This document shows positions 1-9,228 of a stretch of DNA of 64,000 nt, in pieces. The position numbers and the translations under genes are program-made. Numbering within the stretch: position 1 is the first letter of the stretch; each line of letters opens with the position of its first letter. The notes below the pieces were generated by a model. The model searched no databases. It saw nothing but the letters and a program-made list of their open reading frames with translations, and had not been told where the DNA came from. This DNA comes from Pseudemcibacter sp038106445 (GTDB lineage: Bacteria > Pseudomonadota > Alphaproteobacteria > Sphingomonadales > Emcibacteraceae), in assembly GCA_038106445.1 (NCBI GenBank), contig JAYODU010000004.1, forward strand, positions 1 to 64,000, written 5' to 3'.

Positions 1-302
1 CCAGACCTCATGGAGCACACGGGGGAAAATCGCCCTATGAATCTTTGAGAGAAAAATTATTATGAATAAATGAGGAGCCCTGCCAGTGAGTATCTATTAC
101 AATCAAAATTCTAAAGCCTACTGACCTAAAGATAGCGAGATTTCCTGTATGGCACGGTTAGCTTTAAATGGATATGCTTCGCATATAAACCACTAGCACT
201 CACTAGTTAAATGTTTGATTTTATGGAGTAAAAATTGTGGTTGTTTGTCCCCGGACACCACCTTCATTTTATTCGCAATTACAATGTGATCTGGCCCATA
301 CC
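1..302. other. Left-end stretch without an assignable gene
   Basis: No convincing gene is visible here. A short frame open from base 1 closes with TGA at 46-48 and could be the tail of a gene that starts outside the window, but it is too short to identify. The rest is AT-rich with a small hairpin (ATATGC-TTC-GCATAT) near 171-186 and no clear promoter. It lies beyond the 3' end of the amidohydrolase at 303. Confidence 0.3.
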
Positions 303-2051
303 CTAGAGGTCATCGGGAATACCGTGAACAACTTTACCACCAAACAGGGTCAGCAATACTTTCGTATCTGAAATTTTCGATGTTTCGATATCAAACAAAT
401 TCTGATCCAAGACAACCAGGTCAGCAAGCTTACCTACCTCAATCGAGCCTGTTTCATCTTCCTGCTTATTCACGAAGGCCGCGTTAATGGTAAAGGCTTC
501 TATGGCTGACTGAACACTGATCCGTTCGTGTGGTGTAAATTCAGGATAAGGTTCGTCAAGCGCACCAAGCCGGGTAACTGCCGTTTCAATCTGTAAATAG
601 GGATTGGCCGTTGAAACCGACCAGTCACTGCCAAAGGCGACAGTGGCACCGGTATCCAGAATAGTCTGGATAGGATACATCCAGTTTGTGCGTTCCTCAC
701 CAATAGCGGGCAGGTTCAAATCTACCACATATTCATCCGCCGCCGCCCAGTAGGGTTGAAAATTCGCGACCACATCAAGCGCTTTAAAACGGGGGATGTC
801 ATCAGGATGAATGATCTGTAAATGTGAAATATGGTGTCTGTTTCCGCGGGGGCCATTAACATTCCGGGCATATTCAATCGAATCAAGGCTTTGCCGGATC
901 GCCGCATCCCCGATTGCATGAAAATGCGCCTGAAAACCCGCCGCATCCAGTTCCGCAACGACCTGCTTTAAAAATTCCGGGTCGATCATCGGGATACCCT
1001 TGGTTCCGCCTCCCTCCAGATATGGTTCCAACATGGCGGCCGTATAATTTTCAAGCACTCCATCCTGCATAATTTTGACAGTTGTCGCATCAACATTACC
1101 TTTGGAAAATTCATTTCTCAATTCTATAAAATTTTGGATTTGCTCAAGGCCTGCGTCGCGTTCCCACCACTGGGAAGCAACCACATGCAGATCAAGTTCA
1201 TCAACTGCATCCAAAGCCGCATAAGTTTCAAAATCCCGCCGAAAGACGGAAGCATCCTGAATTGATGTTATGCCATAAGAATGAAGCATTTCCATCGTAT
1301 GCCTTAGCCCGGCTATTTTCATTTCGAGTGATACAGGAGGCACATGATTTTCCATTAATGACATAGCTCCTTCCTGCAGACTGCCAATGAGTTCCCCGCT
1401 GACGGGATCACGATCGATTATTCCATCCGTCGGATCGGGGGTTTCCTTGGTAATACCTGCAATTTCAAGGGCCTTGCTATTTGCCCATCCGCTGTGGCCA
1501 TCCCGCGATGCGAGATACACTGGCCGGTCAGGCACCAATTCATCAAGAATAGCTTTGTTGGGCGCGCCACCCGCACCGAAGACGGCCATCGACCATCCAC
1601 CGCCAAGGATCCATTCCAAATCCGGATTTGCACTGGCATATTCAGCAATCGCTTCGCGGTATTCATCCAGTCCTGCAAGATCGTTAAGATCACAACTTAG
1701 AGCTTCCACCCCACCCATAATTGGATGGATGTGGCTATCCTGCAATGCGGGTAACATCATACGCCCATGAAGATCAAAGGTTTCTGTTTCATCACCAATA
1801 TAATCTGTTGCTTCCACCGTACTCCCCACAAAAGTAATCCGGCCATCCGTTATCGCAACGGATTGAGCCCACCTGCGATCATCATCAACCGTATATATGC
1901 GGCCATTTGTGTAAACGATATCTGCACTTTCATGGTCCGCTGACGGCGAATCTGTGGGTCCGCATGCTGCGATCGGTATTATTAGACTTGCAATGACTAT
2001 TAACGGCCAATTTGTTGTTTTTCTGATTTTATGCATATTCTGATTTCTCAT
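303..2051 (-). CDS. Exported amidohydrolase (YtcJ-like, amidohydrolase 3 family), lipoprotein
   Basis: A 582-residue metal-dependent hydrolase of the YtcJ/amidohydrolase-3 group, whose members cleave amide or related C-N bonds; the substrate cannot be told from sequence. The N-terminus has a basic segment, a hydrophobic stretch and a lipobox ending in Cys30 (IAAC), so it is probably membrane-anchored and faces the periplasm. The TIM-barrel metal motif HxH is at His107 and His109 (QDSHIHP). Further metal-site motifs are HFHAIGD in mid-protein and a late FGSDW. The C-terminal segment (GKLADLVVLD) is typical of the composite beta-sandwich domain. An alternative start is Met6. It stands alone, with a long AT-rich leader upstream. 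Family assignment is firm; specificity is unknown. Confidence 0.85.
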   Translation of the reverse strand: MRNQNMHKIRKTTNWPLIVIASLIIPIAACGPTDSPSADHESADIVYTNGRIYTVDDDRRWAQSVAITDGRITFVGSTVEATDYIGDETETFDLHGRMMLPALQDSHIHPIMGGVEALSCDLNDLAGLDEYREAIAEYASANPDLEWILGGGWSMAVFGAGGAPNKAILDELVPDRPVYLASRDGHSGWANSKALEIAGITKETPDPTDGIIDRDPVSGELIGSLQEGAMSLMENHVPPVSLEMKIAGLRHTMEMLHSYGITSIQDASVFRRDFETYAALDAVDELDLHVVASQWWERDAGLEQIQNFIELRNEFSKGNVDATTVKIMQDGVLENYTAAMLEPYLEGGGTKGIPMIDPEFLKQVVAELDAAGFQAHFHAIGDAAIRQSLDSIEYARNVNGPRGNRHHISHLQIIHPDDIPRFKALDVVANFQPYWAAADEYVVDLNLPAIGEERTNWMYPIQTILDTGATVAFGSDWSVSTANPYLQIETAVTRLGALDEPYPEFTPHERISVQSAIEAFTINAAFVNKQEDETGSIEVGKLADLVVLDQNLFDIETSKISDTKVLLTLFGGKVVHGIPDDL

Positions 2052-2275
2052 TAAATAAATTGAGCTTGCACTAACCTATTGAGAAAGGCAATGGAGTGAT
2101 TTTGAAAATTGAAATTTAAATATATAGGTTGCATATAATTAATTTATATATATTATATATAGTATGTTGATAATAAATACTACTTTAATAAGATAAATTA
2201 ATTGATAATATTATTAATAATTGCATTACATTTTAAAACTCTTCTCATAGCACATCAGAAACGAAGGAGGTTATA

Positions 2276-2749
2276 ATGAAAGTAAAACCATATATACTAG
2301 CAATCCTGATGTTAGTTGGGTGCGCTACAGGAAATTATCAGAGTTATAATGGTGGCATCGGGTATCAGAATACGAAAATTAATTCCAGTGAGTATCTAGT
2401 GACCTATACAGGAACAAGCACGACGAACATAGAGAAAGTGAATGATTTTGCGCTGTTAAGAAGTGCTGAATTGACGTTGGAAAGTGGATATAAATATTTT
2501 GTTATTAATGACGCCAAAAATAATCGTGATCTATTAAGAAGTAGTCGTAACACATCAACAGAGGTGGCTATTCGTGATAATAGCATGCCATCGATGCCTG
2601 GAACATGGGCTGGATCAAGCAGTCCGAAAGCAAAAAGTGAGTTGAGCATCCAAATGCATAATAGTCAATCGAATGGAAATACATATGATGCTAAAATGAC
2701 ACGTAAATCGATCTTGGATAAATACGCCATAGAAAATGAAGATACGTGA
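2276..2749 (+). CDS. CC0125/CC1285-family lipoprotein
   Basis: A 157-residue small lipoprotein. The signal peptide ends in a lipobox with Cys16 (LVGC). The following region (YLVTYTG, then LRSAELTLESGYKYFVI) matches the pattern of the CC0125/CC1285 lipoprotein family, known mainly from alphaproteobacteria and of unknown function. A strong ribosome binding site (GAAGGAGG, 2263-2270) lies just upstream of the ATG, which fixes the start. The gene is monocistronic and preceded by a very AT-rich stretch (about 2100-2230) that probably holds its promoter. The C-terminal third is polar, rich in Ser and Asn, and looks poorly structured. Confidence 0.75.
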   Translation: MKVKPYILAILMLVGCATGNYQSYNGGIGYQNTKINSSEYLVTYTGTSTTNIEKVNDFALLRSAELTLESGYKYFVINDAKNNRDLLRSSRNTSTEVAIRDNSMPSMPGTWAGSSSPKAKSELSIQMHNSQSNGNTYDAKMTRKSILDKYAIENEDT

Positions 2750-2810
2750 TAATTAGCAAAAACCAAATGGTATTCTCAGATTGATCAGTTTAATTTTTTT
2801 CAAGCTCGGC

Positions 2811-2838
2811 ACTTGGATAAAACCGACAAGTCTTTTTT
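2811..2838 (+). terminator. Weak candidate Rho-independent terminator
   Basis: ACTTG (2811-2815) and CAAGT (2827-2831) can pair around an 11-nt loop and are followed by a run of T (2833-2838). It sits after the lipoprotein gene and before the end of the convergent glycerate kinase gene. The stem is only 5 bp, so confidence is low. Confidence 0.35.
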
Positions 2839-2850
2839 GTTTATTCAGAG

Positions 2851-3978
2851 TTATATTTTTAACATGAGTGCAATATCCATAACATTGGCACCCGTTGGCC
2901 CGGTAATAAACTGATGGCCGCTTTGATTTAAAAAATTCGCTGAATCTGCGCGCACGATTGCTTCATCCACATCCGGGTAACGGTAGGTATTCCCATCCAC
3001 ATAGCCGCCCGCTGCATTGGTCGGACCGTCTGTGCCGTCCGTTCCGGCAACCAGAAAGAATAAATTTGATTTTCCCTGTGCAAGGCGTGCCAATAATAAA
3101 GCAAGCGCCTGATTGCGCCCGCCCTTACCCGGATTATCAGGAAGCTTAATTGTTGGTTCGCCCCCGAAAATATACAGCCCCGACGGACCGTCCTGCACTG
3201 TTTGATAAATATTTTGCGAAACGTCTTCAATATCTCCATAAAGGCATTCTTCATTTTTAATTGTATTTATGCCCATTAATTTTGCCTGTTTGACGATGGC
3301 ATCACGGGCGACTTTGTTTGACGCAACAACATGGCTTTGATAGCCATTATCCACCGTGCCTTTTGCACCAATACCGGAACCGATCACCGACATTGCATCA
3401 CCCTGAACATCGGATATTGCAAGCACTTCGACAGACATCCCTTTAAAATGAGAAAGTAGCCCGCCATTTTTTATTGTCGATATTTCTGCGCGCTTTTTAT
3501 TTATGGCTTTAATATCATCACCGCCGGCAAGGCACTCTGCATTTAAGGCAATCAGTTCTTCCAGACTTAGACCATCCTTTAAATTTTCAACCATTGCTGA
3601 TGCCCCACCAGACACCAGCATCAGCAATGTTGATTGATCATCCATTCCTTCAATGAACTTTATCGCCCCCCGCCCCGCTTCCAGTGAGATCGCAGCAGGC
3701 ATCGGATGAGCACTTTCAATGATTTTTATATTATGATGTTCCACAAGGTCACCATCAATATGCCCATATTTGGTAATGATCAGGGCATGGCTATTTATTT
3801 TAAAATCTTCAGGCAAACCCAGATACATTGAACAGGCGGCTTTGCCGATTGCAAGAATTCTGTCCGGTTTTTTTAAACGGTTGACCCTACAAAAATCCTG
3901 CACGGATATCTTGCCCCGAACCGCATCAAGTCCAGCATGAAATAATTTTTCCAAAATGTGCCGCTGATCACTACTCAA
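2851..3978 (-). CDS. Glycerate kinase, type 2 (DUF4147/MOFRL)
   Basis: A 375-residue glycerate kinase of the type-2 (GckA/TtuD) family, which phosphorylates D-glycerate with ATP, usually to 2-phosphoglycerate. The N-terminal DUF4147 domain shows the family pattern (AIGKAA near residue 42, then SGGASA). The C-terminal MOFRL domain carries GGEPT, GGRNQ and the GTDGTDGPT/AAGG signature that names it. The length is slightly below the usual 420 or so residues, but both domains are complete. It is convergent with the lipoprotein gene and divergent from the galM-like gene, next to sugar-catabolic genes. It may drain glycerate from sugar-acid oxidation or photorespiration-like routes; this last point is inference. 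Confidence 0.88.
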   Translation of the reverse strand: MSSDQRHILEKLFHAGLDAVRGKISVQDFCRVNRLKKPDRILAIGKAACSMYLGLPEDFKINSHALIITKYGHIDGDLVEHHNIKIIESAHPMPAAISLEAGRGAIKFIEGMDDQSTLLMLVSGGASAMVENLKDGLSLEELIALNAECLAGGDDIKAINKKRAEISTIKNGGLLSHFKGMSVEVLAISDVQGDAMSVIGSGIGAKGTVDNGYQSHVVASNKVARDAIVKQAKLMGINTIKNEECLYGDIEDVSQNIYQTVQDGPSGLYIFGGEPTIKLPDNPGKGGRNQALALLLARLAQGKSNLFFLVAGTDGTDGPTNAAGGYVDGNTYRYPDVDEAIVRADSANFLNQSGHQFITGPTGANVMDIALMLKI

Positions 3979-4116
3979 TATATAACCGCCTTTCCCATTA
4001 GAATTTTATGCCACCAATGTAGAACTGATACAAGAAGCAGCAACATTCAATAGTTTTCATTTCAGTTTTTCGGGTGTAAGGTGGGCTATATTTTTCCAAG
4101 CGGATATTCATTTAAG

Positions 4117-5262
4117 ATGAAAATTTTCAAAATTATAATAACCCCGGTACTTATATTGTTATTCCTATCAGGATGCGACCCTATGACAGAGCCCCCTTCA
4201 CGAATTTCCACATCATCATTTGGGACAATGCCGGATGGCCAACCCGTAACATCCTATAGACTTGAAAACAGGCTTGGTTCGCAAATTGAGATCATTGATC
4301 TGGGCGGGATTATCACTTCACTAGTCGTTGCCGATAAAAATGGTGATTTTAGTGACATTGTGCTCGGGCTGGATACACCAGAGCAATATATATCGGACAG
4401 CCCCTATTTTGGTGCCATCGTTGGCCGATATGCCAACAGGATTGCGAACGGCAAATTTTCCATTGATGGCAACGAATATTCGCTTGCAACCAATAACGGG
4501 CCCAATGCGCTTCACGGTGGTATTGTCGGGTTTGACAAAAAAATTTGGAACGCCGAAACATTTGAAAATGATACAAGTGCTAGCATCAGACTTTCTTTAA
4601 CCAGCCAGGATGGTGATGAGGGATACCCCGGTACATTATCAGCACAGGTGGAATATATTTTTGATGATGAAAACCGTTTAACGATTAATTATTCGGCCAC
4701 AACAGACAAAACAACGGTTTTAAATATGTCGCAGCACAGTTATTTCAACCTCGACGGTCATGCGTCAGGCAGTATTGAAAGTATGGAGCTGATGTTAAAC
4801 GCATCCCATTATACACCCGTTGATCAGACCCTGATCCCAACAGGTGAAATTGCACCCGTTGAAAACACCCCTATGGATTTCAGAAACGCCAAACCCATCG
4901 GGCAGGATATTAATAATGACTTTGAACAGCTGCAATTCGGTGGCGGGTATGATCATAATTGGGCCCTTGATAAAGAAATAGAAAATGAGATCAGTCTTGC
5001 AGCACGCGTTGTTTCGCCAAAATCCGGCAGAATGCTTGAAGTATATACCGACCAGCCGGGCATCCAGTTTTATACGGGTAATTTCCTTGAAAACGGGCAT
5101 CAGGGTAAAAATGGAACAACATACAATTACCGTGGCGGTTTTTGTCTTGAAACGCAGCATTTCCCCGATAGCCCCAACCATAATAATTTCCCGCCAACCT
5201 TGCTGATGCCCGGCGAAGAATTCAGCAGCACGACAATTTTTAAATTTTCGCTAATCGATTAA
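4117..5262 (+). CDS. galM: Aldose 1-epimerase (galactose mutarotase), exported lipoprotein
   Basis: Interconverts alpha and beta anomers of galactose and other aldoses ahead of galactokinase. The fold-defining motifs are present: GRYANRI, NGPNALHGG, the catalytic His region QHSYFNL and the catalytic Glu in CLETQHFPDSPNH near the C-terminus. I prefer the ATG at 4117, which gives a compact signal peptide with a lipobox (LSGC). A GTG 36 nt upstream is also in frame. The lipobox means mutarotation would occur in the periplasm, before uptake, as in several other Gram-negative GalM lipoproteins. It is convergent with the sodium/sugar symporter gene, and the galT-galK pair lies just beyond. galE is not in the window. 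Confidence 0.88.
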   Translation: MKIFKIIITPVLILLFLSGCDPMTEPPSRISTSSFGTMPDGQPVTSYRLENRLGSQIEIIDLGGIITSLVVADKNGDFSDIVLGLDTPEQYISDSPYFGAIVGRYANRIANGKFSIDGNEYSLATNNGPNALHGGIVGFDKKIWNAETFENDTSASIRLSLTSQDGDEGYPGTLSAQVEYIFDDENRLTINYSATTDKTTVLNMSQHSYFNLDGHASGSIESMELMLNASHYTPVDQTLIPTGEIAPVENTPMDFRNAKPIGQDINNDFEQLQFGGGYDHNWALDKEIENEISLAARVVSPKSGRMLEVYTDQPGIQFYTGNFLENGHQGKNGTTYNYRGGFCLETQHFPDSPNHNNFPPTLLMPGEEFSSTTIFKFSLID

Positions 5263-5277
5263 AGTTGCAAAAAACAC

Positions 5278-6840
5278 TTACCACCAGATGGTATAAAGTG
5301 CCGCAACAATGGCGCTTACGCATAAGCCGCCAATGAGAAATGATCTTCTGACCGAATAATCGACATCCTGATTTGATATTGTGTTATTGGCATTTTTATC
5401 CGGATGCACGTAAGATAATATTATCGCCGCCACACCACACAAAATAAACACAAGTCCCACCCGATCCATGAAGGGCAGCTCTGGCCAGAACTGCCGAAAT
5501 AGTACTGAAAGCACAAAAGAACCTATACCGGCGGCAAGCGCGCTATTGGCGGTCGCACGGTCCCAGAATAACCCAAGCAGAAAAATCACAACAATTCCCG
5601 GTGTAAAGAAGCCGGTAAATTCCTGTATGAATTGAAAAGCCTGGGTAAAATTTCCAAGCAGTGGTTTTGCCGTAATGACCGCAATAACCATCGCCATCAA
5701 TGCAACGATCCTTCCTATCATCACAAGTTTGGTTTCACCCGTTTGATGTTTCATCGCTTTATAAATATCCATTGTGAAAATGGTGGATATTGAATTCATC
5801 ATCGAACCAAGCGATGATAAAATCGCAGCAATAAGCGCCGCAAAAACCAAACCTTTTATACCCGCCGGGAGCAATTTCATCATTTCGGGGTATGCCTGAT
5901 CAGATGCTTCAATATCGGGAACAAGCACCGCCGCTGCAATGCCGGGTAAAACCACAATCACCGGCATAAGAATTTTCAGAGAAGCCGCAAATACGATCCC
6001 CTTTCGCGCTTCATGTATATCCTTTGCTGCCAGGGCACGCTGAATAACATACTGATTAAAGCCCCAATAGGAAATATTCATGATCCACATACCGCCTAAA
6101 AGTACCGATATTCCCGGTAGCAAATTATAATATTCGTTATCCTGCGAAAGGATCATGTCAAATTTTTCAGGAACCCTTTGGGTCAGTTCAATAAAACCGC
6201 CCCATACGCCCTGATCACCACCGATCTGCATAAGTGCTATTGATGAAACCATCAAGCCGCCAAAAACAAGTAACGTTACCTGGATGATATCGGTAAGGGC
6301 GACAGCCTTTAAACCACCATATAGGGAATATGCCACAGCGCAGCCCCCCAGAAGCATCAGGCTTGTCACGATTTTAAATCCTGTGATGGCATTTATGGCA
6401 AGTGCTCCAAGCCAAAGGATCGATGTCAGGTTTACAAATACATACAAGACAAGCCAGAAAATCGCCATCACCAGCCTGACACGCCCGTCATACCTTTTTT
6501 CAAGAAACTGCGGCATGGAATAAATTTTATTTTTCAGAAACACCGGCAGGAAATACTTGCCAACAAGAAGTAACGTAACCGCCGCCATCCATTCATATGA
6601 TGCAATGCCAAGCCCGATTACATAGCCAGAACCGGACATACCGATAATTTGTTCTGCTGAAATATTGGCGGCAATCAATGATGAACCAATCGCCCACCAG
6701 GGAAGTGTATTGCCCGCCAGAAAATAATCCTGGGTATTTTTTTCGTGTCCTGCTTTTTCACGGCTTACGAGTTGTGCAATAACAATTATAAATACCGCAT
6801 AAGCCACAACGATTGAAATATCGACTGTATCCAGCAACAT
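5278..6840 (-). CDS. Sodium:solute symporter (SSS family), sugar-type
   Basis: A 520-residue inner-membrane Na+-coupled symporter of the SSS/SGLT family with about 14 hydrophobic segments. The N-terminal half has the family pattern AGNTLPWWAIGSSLIAANIS near residues 43-62, and TM regions such as YSLYGGLKAVALTDIIQ are typical of sugar cotransporters. Position between galM and galT-galK suggests galactose or a related sugar as substrate, with the GalM lipoprotein working on the same pool. It is transcribed away from galT with 120 bp between them, which probably contains divergent promoters. The substrate is inferred from context only. Confidence 0.85.
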   Translation of the reverse strand: MLLDTVDISIVVAYAVFIIVIAQLVSREKAGHEKNTQDYFLAGNTLPWWAIGSSLIAANISAEQIIGMSGSGYVIGLGIASYEWMAAVTLLLVGKYFLPVFLKNKIYSMPQFLEKRYDGRVRLVMAIFWLVLYVFVNLTSILWLGALAINAITGFKIVTSLMLLGGCAVAYSLYGGLKAVALTDIIQVTLLVFGGLMVSSIALMQIGGDQGVWGGFIELTQRVPEKFDMILSQDNEYYNLLPGISVLLGGMWIMNISYWGFNQYVIQRALAAKDIHEARKGIVFAASLKILMPVIVVLPGIAAAVLVPDIEASDQAYPEMMKLLPAGIKGLVFAALIAAILSSLGSMMNSISTIFTMDIYKAMKHQTGETKLVMIGRIVALMAMVIAVITAKPLLGNFTQAFQFIQEFTGFFTPGIVVIFLLGLFWDRATANSALAAGIGSFVLSVLFRQFWPELPFMDRVGLVFILCGVAAIILSYVHPDKNANNTISNQDVDYSVRRSFLIGGLCVSAIVAALYTIWW

Positions 6841-6960
6841 ATACCTTCCCCTTTAACATTATAAATTACAGATTATGACTATTTCACATCAGCATAACTT
6901 TGACAACAAAGCATCTGAGGATTAGATTTTGTAAATCTTCAATTAAAGAAGCTCAAATAA

Positions 6961-8001
6961 ATGAAAAAAGATCATTTTCTGAATAAACCACACCGCAGGT
7001 ATAATCCACTCAATGACAAATGGATTTTGATTTCCCCACAGCGTAGCAAACGGCCGTGGAAAGGAAAAGTTGAAAATGATCAGACTTCAACATCGGAAAG
7101 TTATGATGGAAGTTGTTATCTTTGCCCCGGAAATAAAAGAGTATCCGGCGCCATAAATGAAAAGTACGAACAGTGCTTTATTTTTGACAATGACTTTGCC
7201 GCTTTAGAAGAAAACCCTGCGGATGAAACAATGGATACGCCCTTATTCCGCGCAATGCACGTGAGTGGGCAGTGCAAGGTTTTATGCTATTCTCCGGATC
7301 ATAGCAAAACATTGCCGGAACTTGATATTGACACGATCAGAGCTGTCATTGATGCCTGGTGCGATATTTATACTGAAATGGAACCCGCCAACGAATGGGT
7401 GCAGATATTTGAAAACAAGGGTGAAATAAATGGTTGCTCAAACCCACACCCTCACGGCCAGGTTTGGGCAAGCAATCATATCCCACAGGAAGCTGAACGC
7501 GAGGACCAAATGCAACAGCAACATTTTACTGAAAATCAGGTTCCAATGCTGCTGCAATATGCAGAAGCCGAAATTACAAACGAAGAAAGACTTGTATGCA
7601 TGAATGACGACTGGCTTGCCGTTGTTCCATACTGGGCGTCATGGCCATTTGAAACACTTCTGATGCCACGGGAACACATCACCCACATGACTGATCTTGA
7701 TAACACACAAAAAACATCACTCGCCGAAATACTCAAGGAACTTACAACGCGGTATGACAACCTTTTTAATGTTTCGTTTCCATACAGCATGGGATGGCAT
7801 TGCCGTCCGGCGAATAATGATCCGGATGATCACTGGCAGATGCACGCCCATTTTTATCCACCACTTCTCAGGTCCGCCACCATTCAGAAATTTATGGTTG
7901 GTTACGAACTTATGGCTGAAACGCAGCGTGATATTAGCCCTGAAAAAGCGGCTGAAATGCTAAGGTCAGTTTCCAGTAAACACTATAAAAGCGCAAACTG
8001 A
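6961..8001 (+). CDS. galT: Galactose-1-phosphate uridylyltransferase
   Basis: Leloir pathway enzyme: UDP-glucose plus galactose-1-phosphate gives glucose-1-phosphate plus UDP-galactose. The 346-residue length fits the family. The HIT-type active site HPHPHGQ-like segment is present (NPHPHGQVWAS, with His163 and His165), and a CxxC pair (Cys52, Cys55) matches the zinc site of class I GalT. The C-terminal HFYPPLLRS segment is also characteristic. The stop codon overlaps the galK start by one base, so the two are translationally coupled. The start at 6961 has only a weak ribosome binding site. Confidence 0.95.
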   Translation: MKKDHFLNKPHRRYNPLNDKWILISPQRSKRPWKGKVENDQTSTSESYDGSCYLCPGNKRVSGAINEKYEQCFIFDNDFAALEENPADETMDTPLFRAMHVSGQCKVLCYSPDHSKTLPELDIDTIRAVIDAWCDIYTEMEPANEWVQIFENKGEINGCSNPHPHGQVWASNHIPQEAEREDQMQQQHFTENQVPMLLQYAEAEITNEERLVCMNDDWLAVVPYWASWPFETLLMPREHITHMTDLDNTQKTSLAEILKELTTRYDNLFNVSFPYSMGWHCRPANNDPDDHWQMHAHFYPPLLRSATIQKFMVGYELMAETQRDISPEKAAEMLRSVSSKHYKSAN

Positions 8002-9158
8002 TGAACAAGGACGACCTAATCCAGACTGCGCTTTCTTCGTATCTGGCACATTTCGAAGCACCCGCACAAAAAGCAAGCATTGCCCCGGCACGGGTAAATC
8101 TGATTGGGGAACACACGGATTATAATGACGGGTTTGTATTACCCGCGGCAATTGATTTTTATACCTGCGTTGCGGGTGCGCTAAATAATGATAATGCGGT
8201 TAATGTAGTTGCACTAGATTTTAACGAAACCGATCATTTTGATCTTTCGGCTAAAGACATTCAAAAATCAGAAGCAATTTGGAAAAATTTCATAAGGGGC
8301 GCATTTTATATCTTAAAAAATCAGGGTTATCAGCTTCATGGCTGCAATCTGGTTATCAGCGGCACTATACCGAAAGGAGCAGGCCTAAGCTCATCCGCGT
8401 CGCTTGAGGTTGCTTTGCTAGCCACACTAAATGATTTGTTCCAATTAAATTTAAGTAAATTGGATATGGCACTTATTGGCCAAAAAATTGAAAATGAATT
8501 TGTCGGGCTATCCTGCGGGATCATGGACCAGCTTAGTGTTGCCTGCGGCGAGAAAAAACGCGCTATTTTAATAGACTGTCAAGATTACAGCGTCGATACT
8601 GTGAAGGTGCCATCAGAATTATCCATTATGATTGTTAATTCCAACGTAAAAAGAGAATTGACCCAAAGCGGTTATAATGACCGCCGCCGTGAATGCGAAC
8701 AAGCGGCCCAGTTACTTGGCATTTCTTCACTTAGGGATATAACAATTGAAGAATTTACGACCAGTAAATCCCAACTGCCGGACCTTATATCCCGTCGTGC
8801 TCGCCATGTCATTTCAGAAAATAAACGCGTACTTGATACAATTGATGCTTTAAACAAATGTGATTACGCACATCTATCCGCTCTGATGAGGAGAAGCCAC
8901 ATTTCAATGCGTGATGATTATGAAATCACGGTCCCGGAAATTGATTTTCTGGTGGATATAATTGGCGATGTGCTTGGAAGTAATGGGGGCGTCCGCATGA
9001 CAGGCGGCGGATTTGGCGGCTGCGTCGTTGCTTTGGTACCATCATCACTAATCGAACCAGTACACACGGCTATTCAGGATAATTATAAGTTCAAAACAGG
9101 GATCACCCCTGCAATATATTTTTGTAAGCCAACGGCGGGTGTGGCGTCCCTTTTATAG
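8001..9158 (+). CDS. galK: Galactokinase
   Basis: Phosphorylates galactose to galactose-1-phosphate, the substrate of the preceding GalT. A GHMP-family kinase of 385 residues. The galactokinase signature RVNLIGEHTDYNDG is at residues 31-44, the ATP-binding GAGLSSSAS loop follows in the first half, and the C-terminal GHMP motif (MTGGGFGG) is intact. It directly overlaps galT in an ATGA junction. Together with the upstream mutarotase and symporter this gives uptake and entry of galactose into the Leloir route; UDP-galactose epimerase must be encoded elsewhere. Confidence 0.95.
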   Translation: MNKDDLIQTALSSYLAHFEAPAQKASIAPARVNLIGEHTDYNDGFVLPAAIDFYTCVAGALNNDNAVNVVALDFNETDHFDLSAKDIQKSEAIWKNFIRGAFYILKNQGYQLHGCNLVISGTIPKGAGLSSSASLEVALLATLNDLFQLNLSKLDMALIGQKIENEFVGLSCGIMDQLSVACGEKKRAILIDCQDYSVDTVKVPSELSIMIVNSNVKRELTQSGYNDRRRECEQAAQLLGISSLRDITIEEFTTSKSQLPDLISRRARHVISENKRVLDTIDALNKCDYAHLSALMRRSHISMRDDYEITVPEIDFLVDIIGDVLGSNGGVRMTGGGFGGCVVALVPSSLIEPVHTAIQDNYKFKTGITPAIYFCKPTAGVASLL

Positions 9159-9228
9159 CACCGATTGGGCTTGACCCCCGATCATTATTACGTAATGATT
9201 TCAGCATCAAAATTTAAGGGAGAAAATA

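Noticed and set aside
84..98. 14-base match (CCAGTGAGTATCTA) between the left end and the lipoprotein gene near 2385
   Set aside because: Matches of this length are expected by chance in a 64-kb window.
9181..9199. ATCATTA/TAATGAT hairpin before the M17 gene as a terminator of galK
   Set aside because: It is short, AT-only and lacks a T-run; it may be chance in an AT-rich spacer.
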